Of a stretch of 64,000 nt of DNA, positions 10,901-20,639 are shown one piece after another (positions within the stretch are counted from its first letter, which is position 1; each line of letters begins with the position of its first letter). The translations under genes were made by a program, and so were the position numbers. A model generated the notes under the pieces. That model was given only the letters and a program-made list of their open reading frames with translations. It was not told the DNA's origin and made no database searches. The DNA is from Arachis hypogaea. Lineage: Eukaryota; Streptophyta; Magnoliopsida; Fabales; Fabaceae. The stretch spans positions 125,465,484 through 125,529,483 of the forward strand of contig NC_092055.1 of assembly GCF_003086295.3 (NCBI RefSeq), read 5' to 3'.

Positions 10901-12693
10901 CACAAGCTTCTGCTGCTAATCAACAAACACACCACCAGTCCACGACAATTTCAAACTCTGGAATTGAAACAAACATTTCCCCCATTCCACAATTACCACC
11001 ACCAACCACAAAAGAGTGTAATACCCACCAAATGATCACTAGATCGAAATCTGGTATATCAAAGCCAAAAACTTTTCTGGCCAAAATAGTAAACAATATT
11101 GATTTAACAAAAGAAACCCCAACTACAGTTCAACAGGCATTACAATGCCCTCATTGGAAGGAGGCCATGGACAATGAAATCAAGGCTCTCTACAAGTGTA
11201 ATACTTGGACACTAATAGATCCACCACCAAATGCAACAATAGTGGGTTGTAAGTGGGTTTTTGCAGTAAAGAAAAATCAACATGGTGAAATCCTTAGGTA
11301 CAAAGCTAGATTAGTTGCCAAAGGATTTCACCAAATTGAAGGCATTGACTATGAGGAAGTCTATAGTCCTGTTGTACGGCCTATCACAATTAGAATAATC
11401 ATAACAATAGCATTAACACAAGGCTGGGTTATGAGACAATTCGACTTTGATAATGCCTTTCTCAATGGCAAATTAGAAGACAAAGTGTTTATGCAGCAAC
11501 CTCCGGGCTACACAACTCAGAATTCTACAAGAGTGTGCAAGCTACACAAGGCCCTCTATGGTCTTAAGCAAGCCCCCAAACCGTGGTATCTGACCCTAGC
11601 ACACACTCTAAAACTGTTTGGATTCTCTAACTCAACTTCCGATATAGCTTTATTCATTCGAAGATCTGAAAATTCTGTTATATACATGATCGTTTATGTT
11701 GATGATATAGTGATTACAGGCTCTAACCCAAATGAAATTGATGATTTAATTACTTCTTTGAATTCAATTTTCTCTCTAAAAGATTTAGGCAAATTCAATT
11801 ATTTTTTGGGGTTAGAGGCTCAATTTTTGGCAAATGATAAACTATTACTAACACAATCTAAATATGTATATGATCTGTTAATTAGAGCAGGGATGAACCA
11901 GTCAAAATCAATGCCAACACCAATGGTGTCTTCATTAAGACTGCACAAGAATGACTCAGAAATTTTTGATGACCCTAAGAAATATCGATCAATTGTTGGA
12001 GCACTACAATATTTGACCATCACACGACCGGATATTGCTTTTGCAGTAAATAAGTGCTCACAGTTCATGCATCAGCCAACAATTGAACAATGGAAGGCTG
12101 TTAAGAGAATCTTGAGATATTTACAAGGTACCCCTAATCAAGGCTTAGTGTTTAACAAATGTTCTGACTATAGAATTATTTCCTTTGCTGATGCAGATTG
12201 GGCGACAGATTTGGATGATAGAAGGTCGATCAGTGGCTATTTGGTGTTCTTAGGAAGCAACCTCATTGCTTGGAAGTGTGGAAAACAATCGAAAGTTAGC
12301 AGGTCGAGTACCGAAGCTGAATATCGAGCAGTTGCCTCTGCTCAAACGGAAGTCATGTCTATACAGCAGCTTCTTCAAGAGTTGCAAGTTCCACAACAAG
12401 TGACACCAACGATCTACTGTGACAATCAGAGCACTTGTCACCTAGCTGTGAACCCAGTTATGCATAGCCGTTGCAAGCATCTTGAAACTGATCTACACTT
12501 TTTGAGAGAGCTAGTTAATAGAAAGCAACTTTTTGTAGTTAATATACCTGCACAAGATCAGATAGCAGATATATTGACCAAACCCCTGTCTTGTAAATTG
12601 TTTGAACGGTTTAAGTCCAAGCTTAGGTGGGGAACGAAGCCCCAACTAAGCTTGAGGGGGGTGTTAAAGGAGAAGAAGTCAAAACTTAAGTAA
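7972..12693 (+). CDS. Copia gag-pol polyprotein
   Basis: 1573 aa from the ATG at 7972. An in-frame GTG 45 bp upstream lies in the LTR/PBS and is unlikely to be used. Domains in order: UBN2-type gag (WKHSILLTIQ onward); zinc knuckle CQLCGRMGHVVQNC; aspartic protease WYPDSGASHHIT; GAG pre-integrase (LELWHKRLAHSSLR with VCEFC); integrase core with Asp in VDIWGP, Asp in LQSDHGQEF and Glu in GSIERKHR; Copia reverse transcriptase with KWVFAVKKN, QFDFDNAFLNG and the YVDDIVITGS catalytic box; RNase H with ADADWATD, STEAEYRAVA, YCDNQST and HLETDLHFLRE. All catalytic motifs I looked for are present. The last 10 codons and the stop lie in the 3' LTR (from 12662). It acts in cytoplasmic virus-like particles and then in nuclear integration. 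Confidence 0.96.
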   Translation: MALPLATSSTNLKNTLVPLADKLEENNFSTWKHSILLTIQTLELEDHLDPSKIPSQQESVTIVEESKSSDSAQQTPTPSVTKDEVPATSKSTPTSTIQKDSSKYKEWRQNDLALMTWAVSSMNGTYKNKMVHCVTFAEMWEKINHIFTVSSRTRIQSLKTQLRACKKTTTIAEYLSTIRKIADSLIAIGYSFQEDDHIQAILDGLTEEYQGYITSVMSRMTNFTIHEAESFLLTYEDMLERFKKPEQGIVLANLVQASPFSQPNFGRGNNGRRGRAGRSMRGGVRFMNSRPQCQLCGRMGHVVQNCYHRFDAQFQNPSSSTSSQTAVLYANSLPPPPPASFHQPRAYMTTSSTLNDSAWYPDSGASHHITAEHANFLNSTDSSQGPEQLFVGNGQGVPILHHGSTILYDKYQNISFKLNNLLHVPSITQNLLSVSKFAEDNKVYFEFWPKSCVVRDQVSKDILLQGIARGGIYSFDNLVVPTASHLNPTTSNLPNSVSHCKFVSTKDHKKSRLCNADPINATDCNNSSINSNIDTNSSSFLNNNAVKSSFDSIFLSNYTTPNSHFSIPDDSLGSNANFVTSSTGTLLTSSMNYPVAYYTYNKNIDDLELWHKRLAHSSLRTVAQVMHQCGIQTSPIDEYHKVCEFCTIAKIHQLPFKTSESVYTQPLELVYVDIWGPAPFPSHHGYKYYISFLDAFSKYTCIFLLFNKSQALEAFQKYKSFIENQTGCRIKALQSDHGQEFLSKTFSTFLSNNGIFHRLSCPYTHQQQGSIERKHRHITECGLSLLATASMPLKHWDSAFLTAVYVINRLPTPVLDSKSPFEVLFKNKPDYSTFKVFGCACYPLLTPYNKRKFDFKSQMCIFLGYDSNHSGYKCLSKEGRIYLARNVVFNEFLFPYHTLFPTISTNLSNATAPSKHVIDNATSSYFPVFRRSTMPSSSTSTNSNNILYTTTPTTSADITSSSQNTPPMIFDLNTVHPQASAANQQTHHQSTTISNSGIETNISPIPQLPPPTTKECNTHQMITRSKSGISKPKTFLAKIVNNIDLTKETPTTVQQALQCPHWKEAMDNEIKALYKCNTWTLIDPPPNATIVGCKWVFAVKKNQHGEILRYKARLVAKGFHQIEGIDYEEVYSPVVRPITIRIIITIALTQGWVMRQFDFDNAFLNGKLEDKVFMQQPPGYTTQNSTRVCKLHKALYGLKQAPKPWYLTLAHTLKLFGFSNSTSDIALFIRRSENSVIYMIVYVDDIVITGSNPNEIDDLITSLNSIFSLKDLGKFNYFLGLEAQFLANDKLLLTQSKYVYDLLIRAGMNQSKSMPTPMVSSLRLHKNDSEIFDDPKKYRSIVGALQYLTITRPDIAFAVNKCSQFMHQPTIEQWKAVKRILRYLQGTPNQGLVFNKCSDYRIISFADADWATDLDDRRSISGYLVFLGSNLIAWKCGKQSKVSRSSTEAEYRAVASAQTEVMSIQQLLQELQVPQQVTPTIYCDNQSTCHLAVNPVMHSRCKHLETDLHFLRELVNRKQLFVVNIPAQDQIADILTKPLSCKLFERFKSKLRWGTKPQLSLRGVLKEKKSKLK
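12653..12661 (+). promoter_or_regulatory. Polypurine tract of the Copia element
   Basis: TGAGGGGGG directly before the 3' LTR at 12662, the usual priming site for plus-strand DNA. Confidence 0.8.
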
Positions 12694-12957
12694 CAACTTA
12701 AGTAACAAATTATGTGAAGTCAGTAAAATTCTATTATGAGAATAATTCAGTTAGAGTGGCTGTTAGAGGTAGTTAGAGGGTGTTAGTGCAGTTTTTATTA
12801 AGCTATAAAATAGGAGTTAAGTGCCTTTGTATAATAACTCTCTAATAACACATTTTCCTCATTCAGATCTTAATCAATTTGGTCATTATTTTCTCTGTAT
12901 CATTCTCTCTTTTTTCGGCAACAGTATTCTTTCTCAATAGGTGCAAGATCATTTACA
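12662..12957 (+). repeat. 3' LTR of the Copia element
   Basis: 296 bp, essentially identical to the 5' LTR. It contains the final codons of gag-pol. Confidence 0.95.
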
Positions 12958-13208
12958 AGGATTATGTAACAATTGTTAAAAAAACTTTAAAAACATGTTT
13001 TATTATGTGACCATTTAATGGTCCAAACGTTGTGGAACCATGTGCCAGCTTAGTTTCAGTGAAGTGGTGTGGTTGCGATGTCTCCATCGAACGAACTTCC
13101 GACACGAATTTCTGAAAAATTGAAGCAATTTAAAGTGCCTCAGCAACTGTGTGGTGTATTTTCCTTTTGTTTCTCGAGAAAGTTTGTTAGATAGAGGAAG
13201 AGAACACG

Positions 13209-13368
13209 ATGGAAAAGATGAACAGAGCCTTCGAGAAAGTGAAGATCATGGTAGGAATGGAAGTCGAAGACGAAGAGCAAAGAGCAGCGAGCTACTGCAT
13301 TGGACGACAGCAGCTCTTACGCATTCATGGACGAATTCAACCGCAACTGCACCTTGTCCACCAAACAG
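13209..13368 (+). pseudogene. Isolated frameshifted first exon, SFT2-like vesicle transport protein
   Basis: The frame from the ATG at 13209 reads MEKMNRAFEKVKIMVGMEVE..., then loses sense after about 28 codons. In the +1 frame it resumes as DDSSSYAFMDEFNRNCTLST, ending KQ at a good donor (CAG|GTATTC at 13368). This resembles the N-terminal exon of plant SFT2-type Golgi/endosome traffic membrane proteins, which start with MEKM..AFEKVK and continue after STKQ into membrane helices. I found no following exon with those helices before the repeats at 14.4 kb. The frameshift and missing exons suggest a broken or truncated copy. A sequencing indel plus exons outside the window would be the alternative. 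The identification is from family memory. Confidence 0.55.
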
Positions 13369-14453
13369 GTATTCCTTTCGAGTTTCTATTCAACCGTTTT
13401 TTGTTGCTTGTTTTTTGTGTCTGAGATAAAATCATAAAACAACGTATTATGAGCTGTGAAAGGAAAATAGAAGGAAAAAAATCGAGTGAAATTTGCTTAT
13501 TCGATATTCGAAATGTAAGTGTTAGCTGGATCTGTGCTTCAGTTGTGGCATTTTTGACATTGCGATCTCGTAGCGTGTGATTATGCATTTGTGTCATTTT
13601 CAACGTTCAGAGGATTTTATATTTTAGCTTAATTTTACTGTTGTTATATTTGGATGTGTGTGTAGTATTGATTTAGTAGATAGATGCATGGAAATTGTGG
13701 ATCTGAGTGTCGTTGGACGAGAAAGGTTGCTCTAATTAGGGAGTTAATCTCAGTGAGATTTCGGTTGGTCTTCAATGCTTTAATTATGAATGAGCTGGAT
13801 GCAATATACAGGTAGAGAATTGCATGGTCAGTGATGATTTAAGGAAGAAGATGTTGCTGTGTTTTTGTCCTTGGACGATATCATATTGGGAAATTAATCA
13901 AGTGACATGGCGACTGGGTACTTGAGATATCCTTTTTGTTCTAGAAATGTTATGTGTTGAATTTTGTGTTGTTAGAAGATAATTTATGCTGGAGTTTAGG
14001 GGATGCGTGAAAATTGTTGGCGGGTCGTTTGTAAATTATGAATATCTTCACCAAAAATGCTTTGGGAAATATTTCTTAGGAAATCTATGAACTGGATGAG
14101 TCATGAATACAGTACTTTTGTTATTGGGTCTACCTTTTGCTTTGCATTAGAATGGATTTTGGAGTTCACTTTCTCTATCTCTCTCTTTCTCACTCCTCAG
14201 TTAGTGTTTGTGATAGCTTTATGGTTTCGTAATGCATTTTTGTGTATAACTGCTTTTGTATGCACAGCGCCCACCTTACTTCTGCTTCAAAATGGCAATT
14301 CCTTTTGTTCTTATAGGCTCCAAAAGAGCCAAAAATAATCATCAATTCTTCATGCAAAATTACTCACTGAAGCTGCTTTTTACTTGGATACTAGTACTTA
14401 CTTTTATTTAATCTTTTTTTTTTCGGTGGGTAAATAAAATGAAATTATTATTA
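13369..14453. other. Non-coding DNA after the SFT2-like exon
   Basis: Moderately AT-rich and lacking obvious repeats. It may be what remains of the first intron. I looked for exons continuing the SFT2-like protein and found none. Confidence 0.45.
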
Positions 14454-14847
14454 GAGTAAATGCTCTTTCCGGTCCCTAACTATTTGTCCGATGGACTTCT
14501 CACTGAAAGAGCCTAGCAGCGGAAACGACACAAATGTCCAACACAAGAACAATTTGGAAGCACTCACAACACAATATGGCAGCAACTATAACAAGCAAAT
14601 ATAGCAAGTAAAGCAATAATAAAAACACACCGAGATTTTAACGTGGAAAACTCCCTCAATGTGATAGGTAAAAACCACGAGTCGTCCAGACCAATGAAAT
14701 AGCTCCACTATAATCAAATGAGGTACAAGAGAGTCTCAAATAAAGCACAAAAAAGTGCATATAACTAGCCAAAACATCAAAGCACCAAAGCTTACAAATT
14801 AGAAGCAAGAAGATGAAATATACCCAAAAAATAGAGCTACTGTCGAA

Positions 14848-15195
14848 GCCAATTTCTCCCTCTGCAAACCTCCAATTAAAATCTTCACCGTTCATAATGA
14901 AGAACAAGATGTGAAGAATCTACAGTCCAAATTTCACGTTGATCCAACGGTAAATTAATGAGAAATCTCTGTTCAAAGATTGCTGCTCTGTGTAAAAACG
15001 GGAAACCTAATTTCTCTCTTGCAAAGCCAATTTCTCTCACTGAAAATCTCCAATCAACATCTCCACCGACCAGAATGAAGAACAAGATGAGGAGAACACA
15101 CAGTTTAAATTTTAAGCCGATCCAACGGTGAACAATCGAGAAACTGCCATTTGAAATTTACTACTTTGGGCAAAAACGGGAATTCTGTTTTTCCC
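14848..15195. repeat. Two-copy direct repeat, about 177-bp period
   Basis: GCCAATTTCTCCCTCTGCAA near 14848 recurs as GCCAATTTCTCTCACTGAAA near 15026. Both are followed by AATGAAGAACAAGATG and GATCCAACGGT at matching distances. It lies inside the TIR element. Confidence 0.75.
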
Positions 15196-15346
15196 TTTCT
15201 TTCTCTCTTTGGTGGCTACTCTCTTTCTCTCAAATGACCCCCCAAAATCTGAATTAGGGTTGTGACAATAGGGTGCAAGAATACACCCCCAAAATGTTGG
15301 GCTTGGGCCTCACAAAGGAGAGAAAAAACCCAACACCCACCCCCTA

Positions 15347-15487
15347 AGAAATCTAAAAACCCAAATCGGTCTCTATCTACTTTGATATATGTACGTTTCA
15401 ATCCCTATCTACTTTGAGTAAATGCTAGAACGTACATATATCAAAGTAGATAGAAACCGATTTGGGTTTTTAGATTTCTTAGGGGGT
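15347..15487. repeat. Inverted repeat (hairpin, about 58-bp arms)
   Basis: The left arm, starting CCTAAGAAATCTAAAAACCC and reaching ATATATGTACGTT, is the near-exact reverse complement of the right arm, AACGTACATATATCAAAG to TAGATTTCTTAGG. The loop is about 25 bp. The hairpin lies just inside the right TIR of the 14454-15535 element. Confidence 0.85.
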
Positions 15488-15544
15488 GGGAAGTCCATTG
15501 GGCAAATGGTTAGGGATCGAAAAGGGCATTTACTCTTATTATTT

Positions 15545-15913
15545 TGGATGAAGATGAGATTTGTTTTAAGTTAAAGAGGGTTTTATAAGCTTTAGAACAA
15601 TATAAATTTTGCGAAAAACCGAATTTTGTAGAGAAAGTTATGGATGCCAAAAATCTGGTGCAAAAACCTGAAAATTTTTAAAATGTAGCAGAACCAGAAT
15701 TTCTGGTGTGTGCCTACGCACACTGATGTGCATACGCACGCTTTTGTGCGCACGTACACCTGGTGTTTTACAGAAATTGTGCGTACGCACGCATGGTGCG
15801 CACGCACACACCAGGATATGATTTCTGCTGGTGGCGCTCGCATAGGTGGGGCACACGCACACCAAGAAGTTCCTGGTTGGTGTGCGCATGCACGCACTTG
15901 TGCGCAAGCACGT
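15545..15913. mobile_element. Left part of an older LTR, split by the element at 15914
   Basis: Carries GTGCGTACGCAC-type CpG-rich motifs that resume right after the inserted element at 24493. The two pieces probably belong to one LTR of a gypsy-type element. Open frames through this block (Arg-Thr-His repeats on both strands) are artefacts of the motif. Confidence 0.55.
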
Positions 15914-17545
15914 TGATAAGAAAGAACTATTGTCGATCTAGAATTTCTCAAAATAGAATATGATCGTTGCAAGTATAGTCTAGACCAACAATTGATTCCC
16001 CAAATCAAATGTTTTAGATTCAAATCAAATAATAACTGAGATCAAGAGTACTTCAACCTCGGGTCATTCTCCCTAGGACACAATTGGGATGTTTCTCTTT
16101 TGGTTGTGGAGGGCAAAGGGGGGGTTTTTGTAATCAAAGAACAAAATATTAAAATAACTAAGCAATAAAAGAACTAAGCAATGATCAAAATTAGAAATTA
16201 ATGCAAGTAAATGTAAATAAGATCAAAACTAGTGAAAATGCTAGAAATGCAATAAAGAGCCTTGACTTGGGAATGAGGATCCAAGGAATCCTATCATCGC
16301 CAAAACCACAACTATGGTAACTATGATGAGTCAATCTCGCCTAGTTAACCCCAACTATCGAGGAGTAAGTCAAGCAAGCATAATTGACCTTAATCCATAA
16401 GTTCTAGCTAACTTACCAAACTAGTTGATAAAAAGCTAGCGTCAATGGAAACAAGAGTTAACTAACTACCCAAGAATTACCACTAAATGTCAGACATTAT
16501 GACTCTAGTATCCTAGGAGCTCAAACCACAAGCCAAGGTGGAAAAATCTACTCAAAATTCATAATTGACATTTTCACAAACACCTTGTGTGCATAAAAAT
16601 GAAACATAAAAAATTGCAAGGAAAAATAACAAACTATAACCAACTATCAACAATACCAACAATAAACATCCAAACAAACATAAAGAAAGCATGAAACATT
16701 AAATTCATCAATTAAAACTTCAAGAAACTCAAAATTACAATTATAAACAAAGTAACTTGAACCATAAGAAAATAAAGGCAAAAGCAATGTAATTAAAGAG
16801 AAGATTAAGAGTACTTATAATAAAAGAAACCAAAAATCCAAGGAAAAGCTTGCTATAAATGCTACAATGGAAATGGAATTTAAACCCTAAGAAAGTAATG
16901 CTACACTACTCCTACTTCTACTTCTAATGCATTTTCTACCTAATCTACCCTAATGAAAGCTTGTTTTATTTAATGTGTGTTTGAATCCCTTTATATAGCA
17001 CTCCAAATTCAGCCTCAAGCCTCCAAAATTTGGGCCAAAAGCCCTCAGAAAACGCACAACACGCGTTTTATTAATGCAGCCACGTGCAGGGACTTGTGCA
17101 GACGCACAGGTATGTGCGTCCGCACACTTGGCTGTTTTGGCTCTTGTGCGTATGCACGGGTACTTGTGCGCACGCATGCATGGAAATTTCCTCTTGTGCG
17201 TACGCACGCTGGCTTGTGCGCACGCACACTTGGCTGATGCGGTCTTGTGTGTGCTTTTCCTTGATTTTCTTCATGTTTTCTCCCTTGTACATGTTTTCTT
17301 CCACTTTTGGCTATCCATTCTTACCTCTAAGGTCTGAAAATACTCATCAAACATGTCACGGCATCGAATGACATAAAAGTGGAATTAAAAATCACTAATC
17401 TAAGCATTAAAATGCATGTTTTCACATTTAGAATCAAATTAGGGATCAAACACAAAAGTATGCTATTTTGGTGCTTAAGTGTGAGTTCATGTGCTAGAAT
17501 CCATCCAATTTGAGTCAAAATACACCAACAAATATGGACTCATCA
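15914..17545 (-). repeat. 3' LTR of the minus-strand element
   Basis: 1632 bp. It contains a CpG-rich motif block at about 17090-17245 (GTGCGTACGCAC-like). Relative to the 5' LTR it has an extra 'AATAAAAGAACTAAGC' near 16165 and lacks one motif pair of the CpG block. Confidence 0.9.
17090..17245. repeat. CpG-rich GTGCG(T/C)ACGCAC motif block in the 3' LTR
   Basis: About eight half- or full-palindromic units such as GTGCGCACGCA and GTGCGTACGCAC separated by short spacers (CTTGGCT, GGTACTT). The equivalent block in the 5' LTR is at 24000-24195 and has one more pair. Confidence 0.85.
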
Positions 17546-17563
17546 ATTCTCCTACACTTAAAC
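17546..17563 (-). promoter_or_regulatory. Polypurine tract of the minus-strand element
   Basis: Read on -, GTTTAAGTGTAGGAGAATT lies directly before the 3' LTR. A related TTAAGTGTGGGTGAGGAT occurs at the end of ORF2 (19261-19278). Confidence 0.75.
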
Positions 17564-19102
17564 AATAGCATGTCCTCATGCTAAACCAACAAGGAAAACA
17601 ATCAAGAGGGGTTCAACTTATTAAATGCAACTATCTATATGCATGCAAGTATATTATATACTATCTATATCTATATATCTATCTATAGTATCTATATGAA
17701 ATTGGTGAAAATAAATAATCAAATTCCAAGCAAGTATATAGACATATAGGGCCAAGCAAAGAATTAATCCAATGTATCCAAAAATCTAAAGAATTGATTC
17801 AATTCATCAAAATGAAGCAACTTGCAAGAATTCATGATAAGAGAAGTGGAAACATAAAATTGAGTAATCGAACCCTCACTAGGTGTGTATACACTCTCAT
17901 CACTTGGTATTTTGGGTTTAATCACTCAAGTCTCCTCTAATCATGTTTTCAAAGATTTGCTTTTCATCTAACAGTCAACAACAAGTGATGCATGAATGCA
18001 CTTATCATGAGGACTTATTAGGGTTGTAATGGGGTTACGGTCAAGGTAAGATAGATATGGTCAAGTAGATTAAAATGATTGAATCTTTGATTAGTTTAAG
18101 TATCCAACTCAACCTATATCAACCAAATAAAAAAAATGCATTCTAACCACCCATTACTTCTTTTCATACACATTCATGCCTTAGTTTCTATTCAAAACAT
18201 ATATGCATTTCTTATTCATTTTTTTCTTTTCTTTGAGGCAACCTTTGTCCCCTCTTATTATTTTTTTTATTTCTTTTTTTTCTATGACAAATGCATATGG
18301 TTAAAGCAAATTGACACATGAATGTGCACCCATTTTCCAAAGTTTTCAATGAATACCCAAAATCAAACAATTTCATTCACTACCAATGTTTTCCAAAATT
18401 TTCCCACACTTAAATGAAACACACTCCTCAACCTAAGCTAATCAAGGATACAATCCAAGGTAAATCATGGTTTTCCACTTAAGGTTGTGATGTGCTAATA
18501 TCAAGAACAATGGGATAAATAAAGCTCAAAAGAGGTTAACAATGGTAGATGCAAGGGTAAGGCTATATGGGTAAAGTAAGCTTTTATCAAAGATGCCTTC
18601 AATCATGCTCAATGCAATTCAAAACATCAATCATCGAAAATAAAGAATCAAGCAAAACCAAGATCACAATCATAGAAGAGATATAGCACACAATGAATAA
18701 AATTAGTGGTTAAAATGTGTAACCACTCATTATAGCTCAAAAACTCACAAGGTATTTGTTCTTTACTCTTCTATGTTCCATAAGAAAATCATTCAAGTAA
18801 GTTTGAAAACAGTTTTCAAATCAATTTAATAGATTGCCCTTAAAACAAAATTCTTGGAAATCTTTGTTGTTTTTCACCAAAACTTATTTCCTATATGTAT
18901 GTATGCTGTGATGGATGCAAATTTTTCAAAAATTTCCTAGTTCTTTTCCTAATTTTCAACAAGTAAAAATTAACATGAACAATTAGGATATAATTGAACT
19001 AGGTGCTATACTATTCACATCATCCAATCACAACTTCTATCTATAAAATATATACTAAGAAAAAGATGCAAAATGCAATAGATATAACTATGGATGAACT
19101 AA

Positions 19103-19139
<37 letters not shown>

Positions 19140-19260
19140 TAGAAGAAAGTGCAATGCAACAATAGAAAATACTCCAAACATCCACAAGAAACATAATATA
19201 AGAAAACAAAAATAAAGTGCAAAGTGTTCGGGAGAAAGCGTTTACGCCCCAAAATGACGA
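17564..19260. other. Non-coding 3' interior of the minus-strand element
   Basis: AT-rich, no coding signal. Several stretches, such as the block around 17880-17960 with CTAGTGAGGGTTCGAT on -, correspond to 63430-63500 of the plus-strand element. This confirms that the two elements share ancestry outside the ORFs. Confidence 0.6.
19107..19138. repeat. (TA)n microsatellite
   Basis: About 16 TA units inside the minus-strand element. Confidence 0.9.
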
Positions 19261-19274
19261 ATCCTCACCCACAC

Positions 19275-19460
19275 TTAAGCGTTGCACGGTCCTCTGTGCA
19301 CGAACACGATATGGGAAAAATGTCTCTCAAGAGCTCCACCTTCATTTGGCGGATGCGGGGGCTTGGGTTGTGTGAAAATCGCCAAGTCTAATGTATGCTC
19401 AGCATCTCCATCCTCGGTGTCCTCCTCCTCTCCCGAATCCTTGCCTTGACGTCCCGTCCT
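19275..19460 (-). CDS. Small ORF2 of the minus-strand element
   Basis: An open frame on - that includes a Gly/Glu/Asp-rich part (RTGRQGKDSGEEEDTEDGD) and ends ...VFVHRGPCNA. It occupies the same place as the ORF at 62089-62307 in the plus-strand element. Both begin near a pyrimidine-rich stretch that could be a splice acceptor, share a Thr-Arg-x-Gly basic start and end next to a TTAAGTGTGGG tract. The protein has no family I recognise. The start is uncertain, and an in-frame ATG lies upstream at 19601. Confidence 0.4.
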   Translation of the reverse strand, partial: RTGRQGKDSGEEEDTEDGDAEHTLDLAIFTQPKPPHPPNEGGALERHFSHIVFVHRGPCNA

Positions 19461-20514
19461 CAAAAAAAATGGAGAAAGTATAATTAGAATCATAGGCCAA
19501 GTAAGACAAAAGGATAAAGGAGTGAGCAAATAAGCATCTAATTGAGGAAGTTTGCATAGTGGTGTGGAATATACACAACAGCCGGTTAAAGTGGCATCCA
19601 CTCAATCAAAAAGTGAGAATGAGTTCCTCAATTAAATAGCCTAAGATGCAAGTAAGAGATAAGTGTCATTCAAACACATGCAAACTTAGGCAATTACAAC
19701 AAGAGTGAATTGAATGTAGGAATTATTGGATATTGAAGTTGTACAAGTGAAAGAGTAAAATTAATATAAAATAGCACAACCAACAATAACCAATGCAATG
19801 ATGAAGAGAACTACCTATTCATCCTTAAGAATAATCAAATAATCGCATGGGAAGGTGCTTGCTACAAAAAGTGACAAGTCTTGATAAGAATCAAGTCAAG
19901 TCAACTCAAACAAATGCAAAGCATTAACAAGGAGCAAATATCTTGTAATGTGATTATATTGACTTAAAAATCATGATGAACAAGCAATTCCATTCAATTC
20001 ACTAAATTCAATATGTACTTGTTAAAAATTCCACCAAACAAGAAATTAAATATCAATGTCTATATTCATTTGGTGTTAGCAACTCAAAGCAACAAACAAT
20101 AAGTACATTATTGAAATTTCAATCCAAGATATCTTCATAATCATGATCAGAATGCCAAACAAGGATATAGTCCAACACACATGGTCGCGACAACACATGC
20201 ATTAAACAAAAAGTTCATGTAGGCATTATGTCAAACACATGGAGTGTGGTGCACATATTCACAAAATTCAAGTCAAAATTCAAACATCAACAACCCATAA
20301 ATCAGAAATTTGAACACTTACAATTCAACAAACAGACAATTAAACAAACCTAAGCTAAATTACCAAAGTTAAATAAAGAAAACAAAAATTAAGCAAGCAA
20401 CTAAGCATAACAAAGAAGATTAAAACAAGAGAATTGAAAAGATGGAAAATAGAAAAGAAAGGGATAGGTAATAGTGGCACTTATGTTAGCCACTGCGAGG
20501 CTCACGGCGGTGAA

Positions 20515-20625
20515 ACTTCATCGGAGAAGAAAAGAATAAGAGAAGAAAAAGAAAGAAGAAAGAAGAAAGAAGAAGAAAAGAGAAGAAAGAAGAGAGAAGA
20601 AAGAGAACGGCAGAACAGGAAACTC
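20515..20625. repeat. Purine-rich tract (pyrimidine-rich on the element's strand)
   Basis: A run of GAAGAAAGAAGAAAG-type sequence. On the coding strand of the element it is a CTTTCTT-rich tract directly after the CpG array. The same order is found at 61515-61650 of the other element. Confidence 0.8.
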
Positions 20626-20639
20626 TTCCTCATTATCGC

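Larger units (their letters stand above)
7648..12957 (+). mobile_element. Intact young Ty1/Copia LTR retrotransposon (5310 bp)
   Basis: Two 296-bp LTRs (7648-7943 and 12662-12957) begin TGTTAAAG and end TTTACA. They differ at only two positions that I could find, both transitions. A PBS follows the 5' LTR directly, a G-rich polypurine tract precedes the 3' LTR, and one uninterrupted gag-pol frame fills the interior. The flanks are AGGAC (7643-7647) and AGGAT (12958-12962), a 5-bp target duplication with one change. The element sits in the right arm of the foldback. With near-identical LTRs and all domains present, it looks recently active and possibly autonomous. Confidence 0.95.
6227..13058. 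mobile_element. Large foldback element, split by a Copia insertion
   Basis: The left arm (about 6227-6939) and right arm (6995-7647 continuing at 12958-13058) are near-complementary over about 0.7 kb around a 55-bp loop (6940-6994). The innermost pair is ATGCCTATC/GATAGGCAT. The outer ends also match: TTAGTTGGCAC and CAAAACGTTTAGATCATTAA on the left pair with TTAATGGTCCAAACGTTGTG and GTGCCAGCTTAG on the right. The left end has about 8 extra bases. The right arm is interrupted at 7647/12958 by a complete Copia element; joining the arm across the insertion restores the complementarity. There is no transposase frame. It ends about 150 bp before the SFT2-like exon. I did not find a clear target duplication. 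It could be a foldback (Mutator-type) element or an inverted duplication of a simpler repeat. Confidence 0.85.
14454..15535. mobile_element. TIR element (about 1.1 kb) with LTR-like interior
   Basis: The left end GAGTAAATGCTCTTTCCGG continues into TCCCTAACTATTTG and matches the reverse complement of the right end (GAGTAAATGCCCTTTTCGAT, then CCCTAACCATTTG) over about 45 bp. The flanks are TTATTATTA (14445-14453) and TTATTATTT (15536-15544), 8 of 9 identical, as for Mutator-like target duplications. The interior on - has features of a Copia LTR, for example a run ending CTTGTGTTGGACA and, near 15300, TGTTGGGCTTGGGCC. It may be a MITE hit by a solo LTR or one that captured it. There is no transposase. 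Confidence 0.65.

Noticed and set aside
15592..17304. Several overlapping Arg/Thr/His/Cys-rich frames on both strands, repeated at 20500-21110 and 23850-24290
   Set aside because: They are produced by the GTGCGTACGCAC motif in every frame and lie in LTRs or the internal array.
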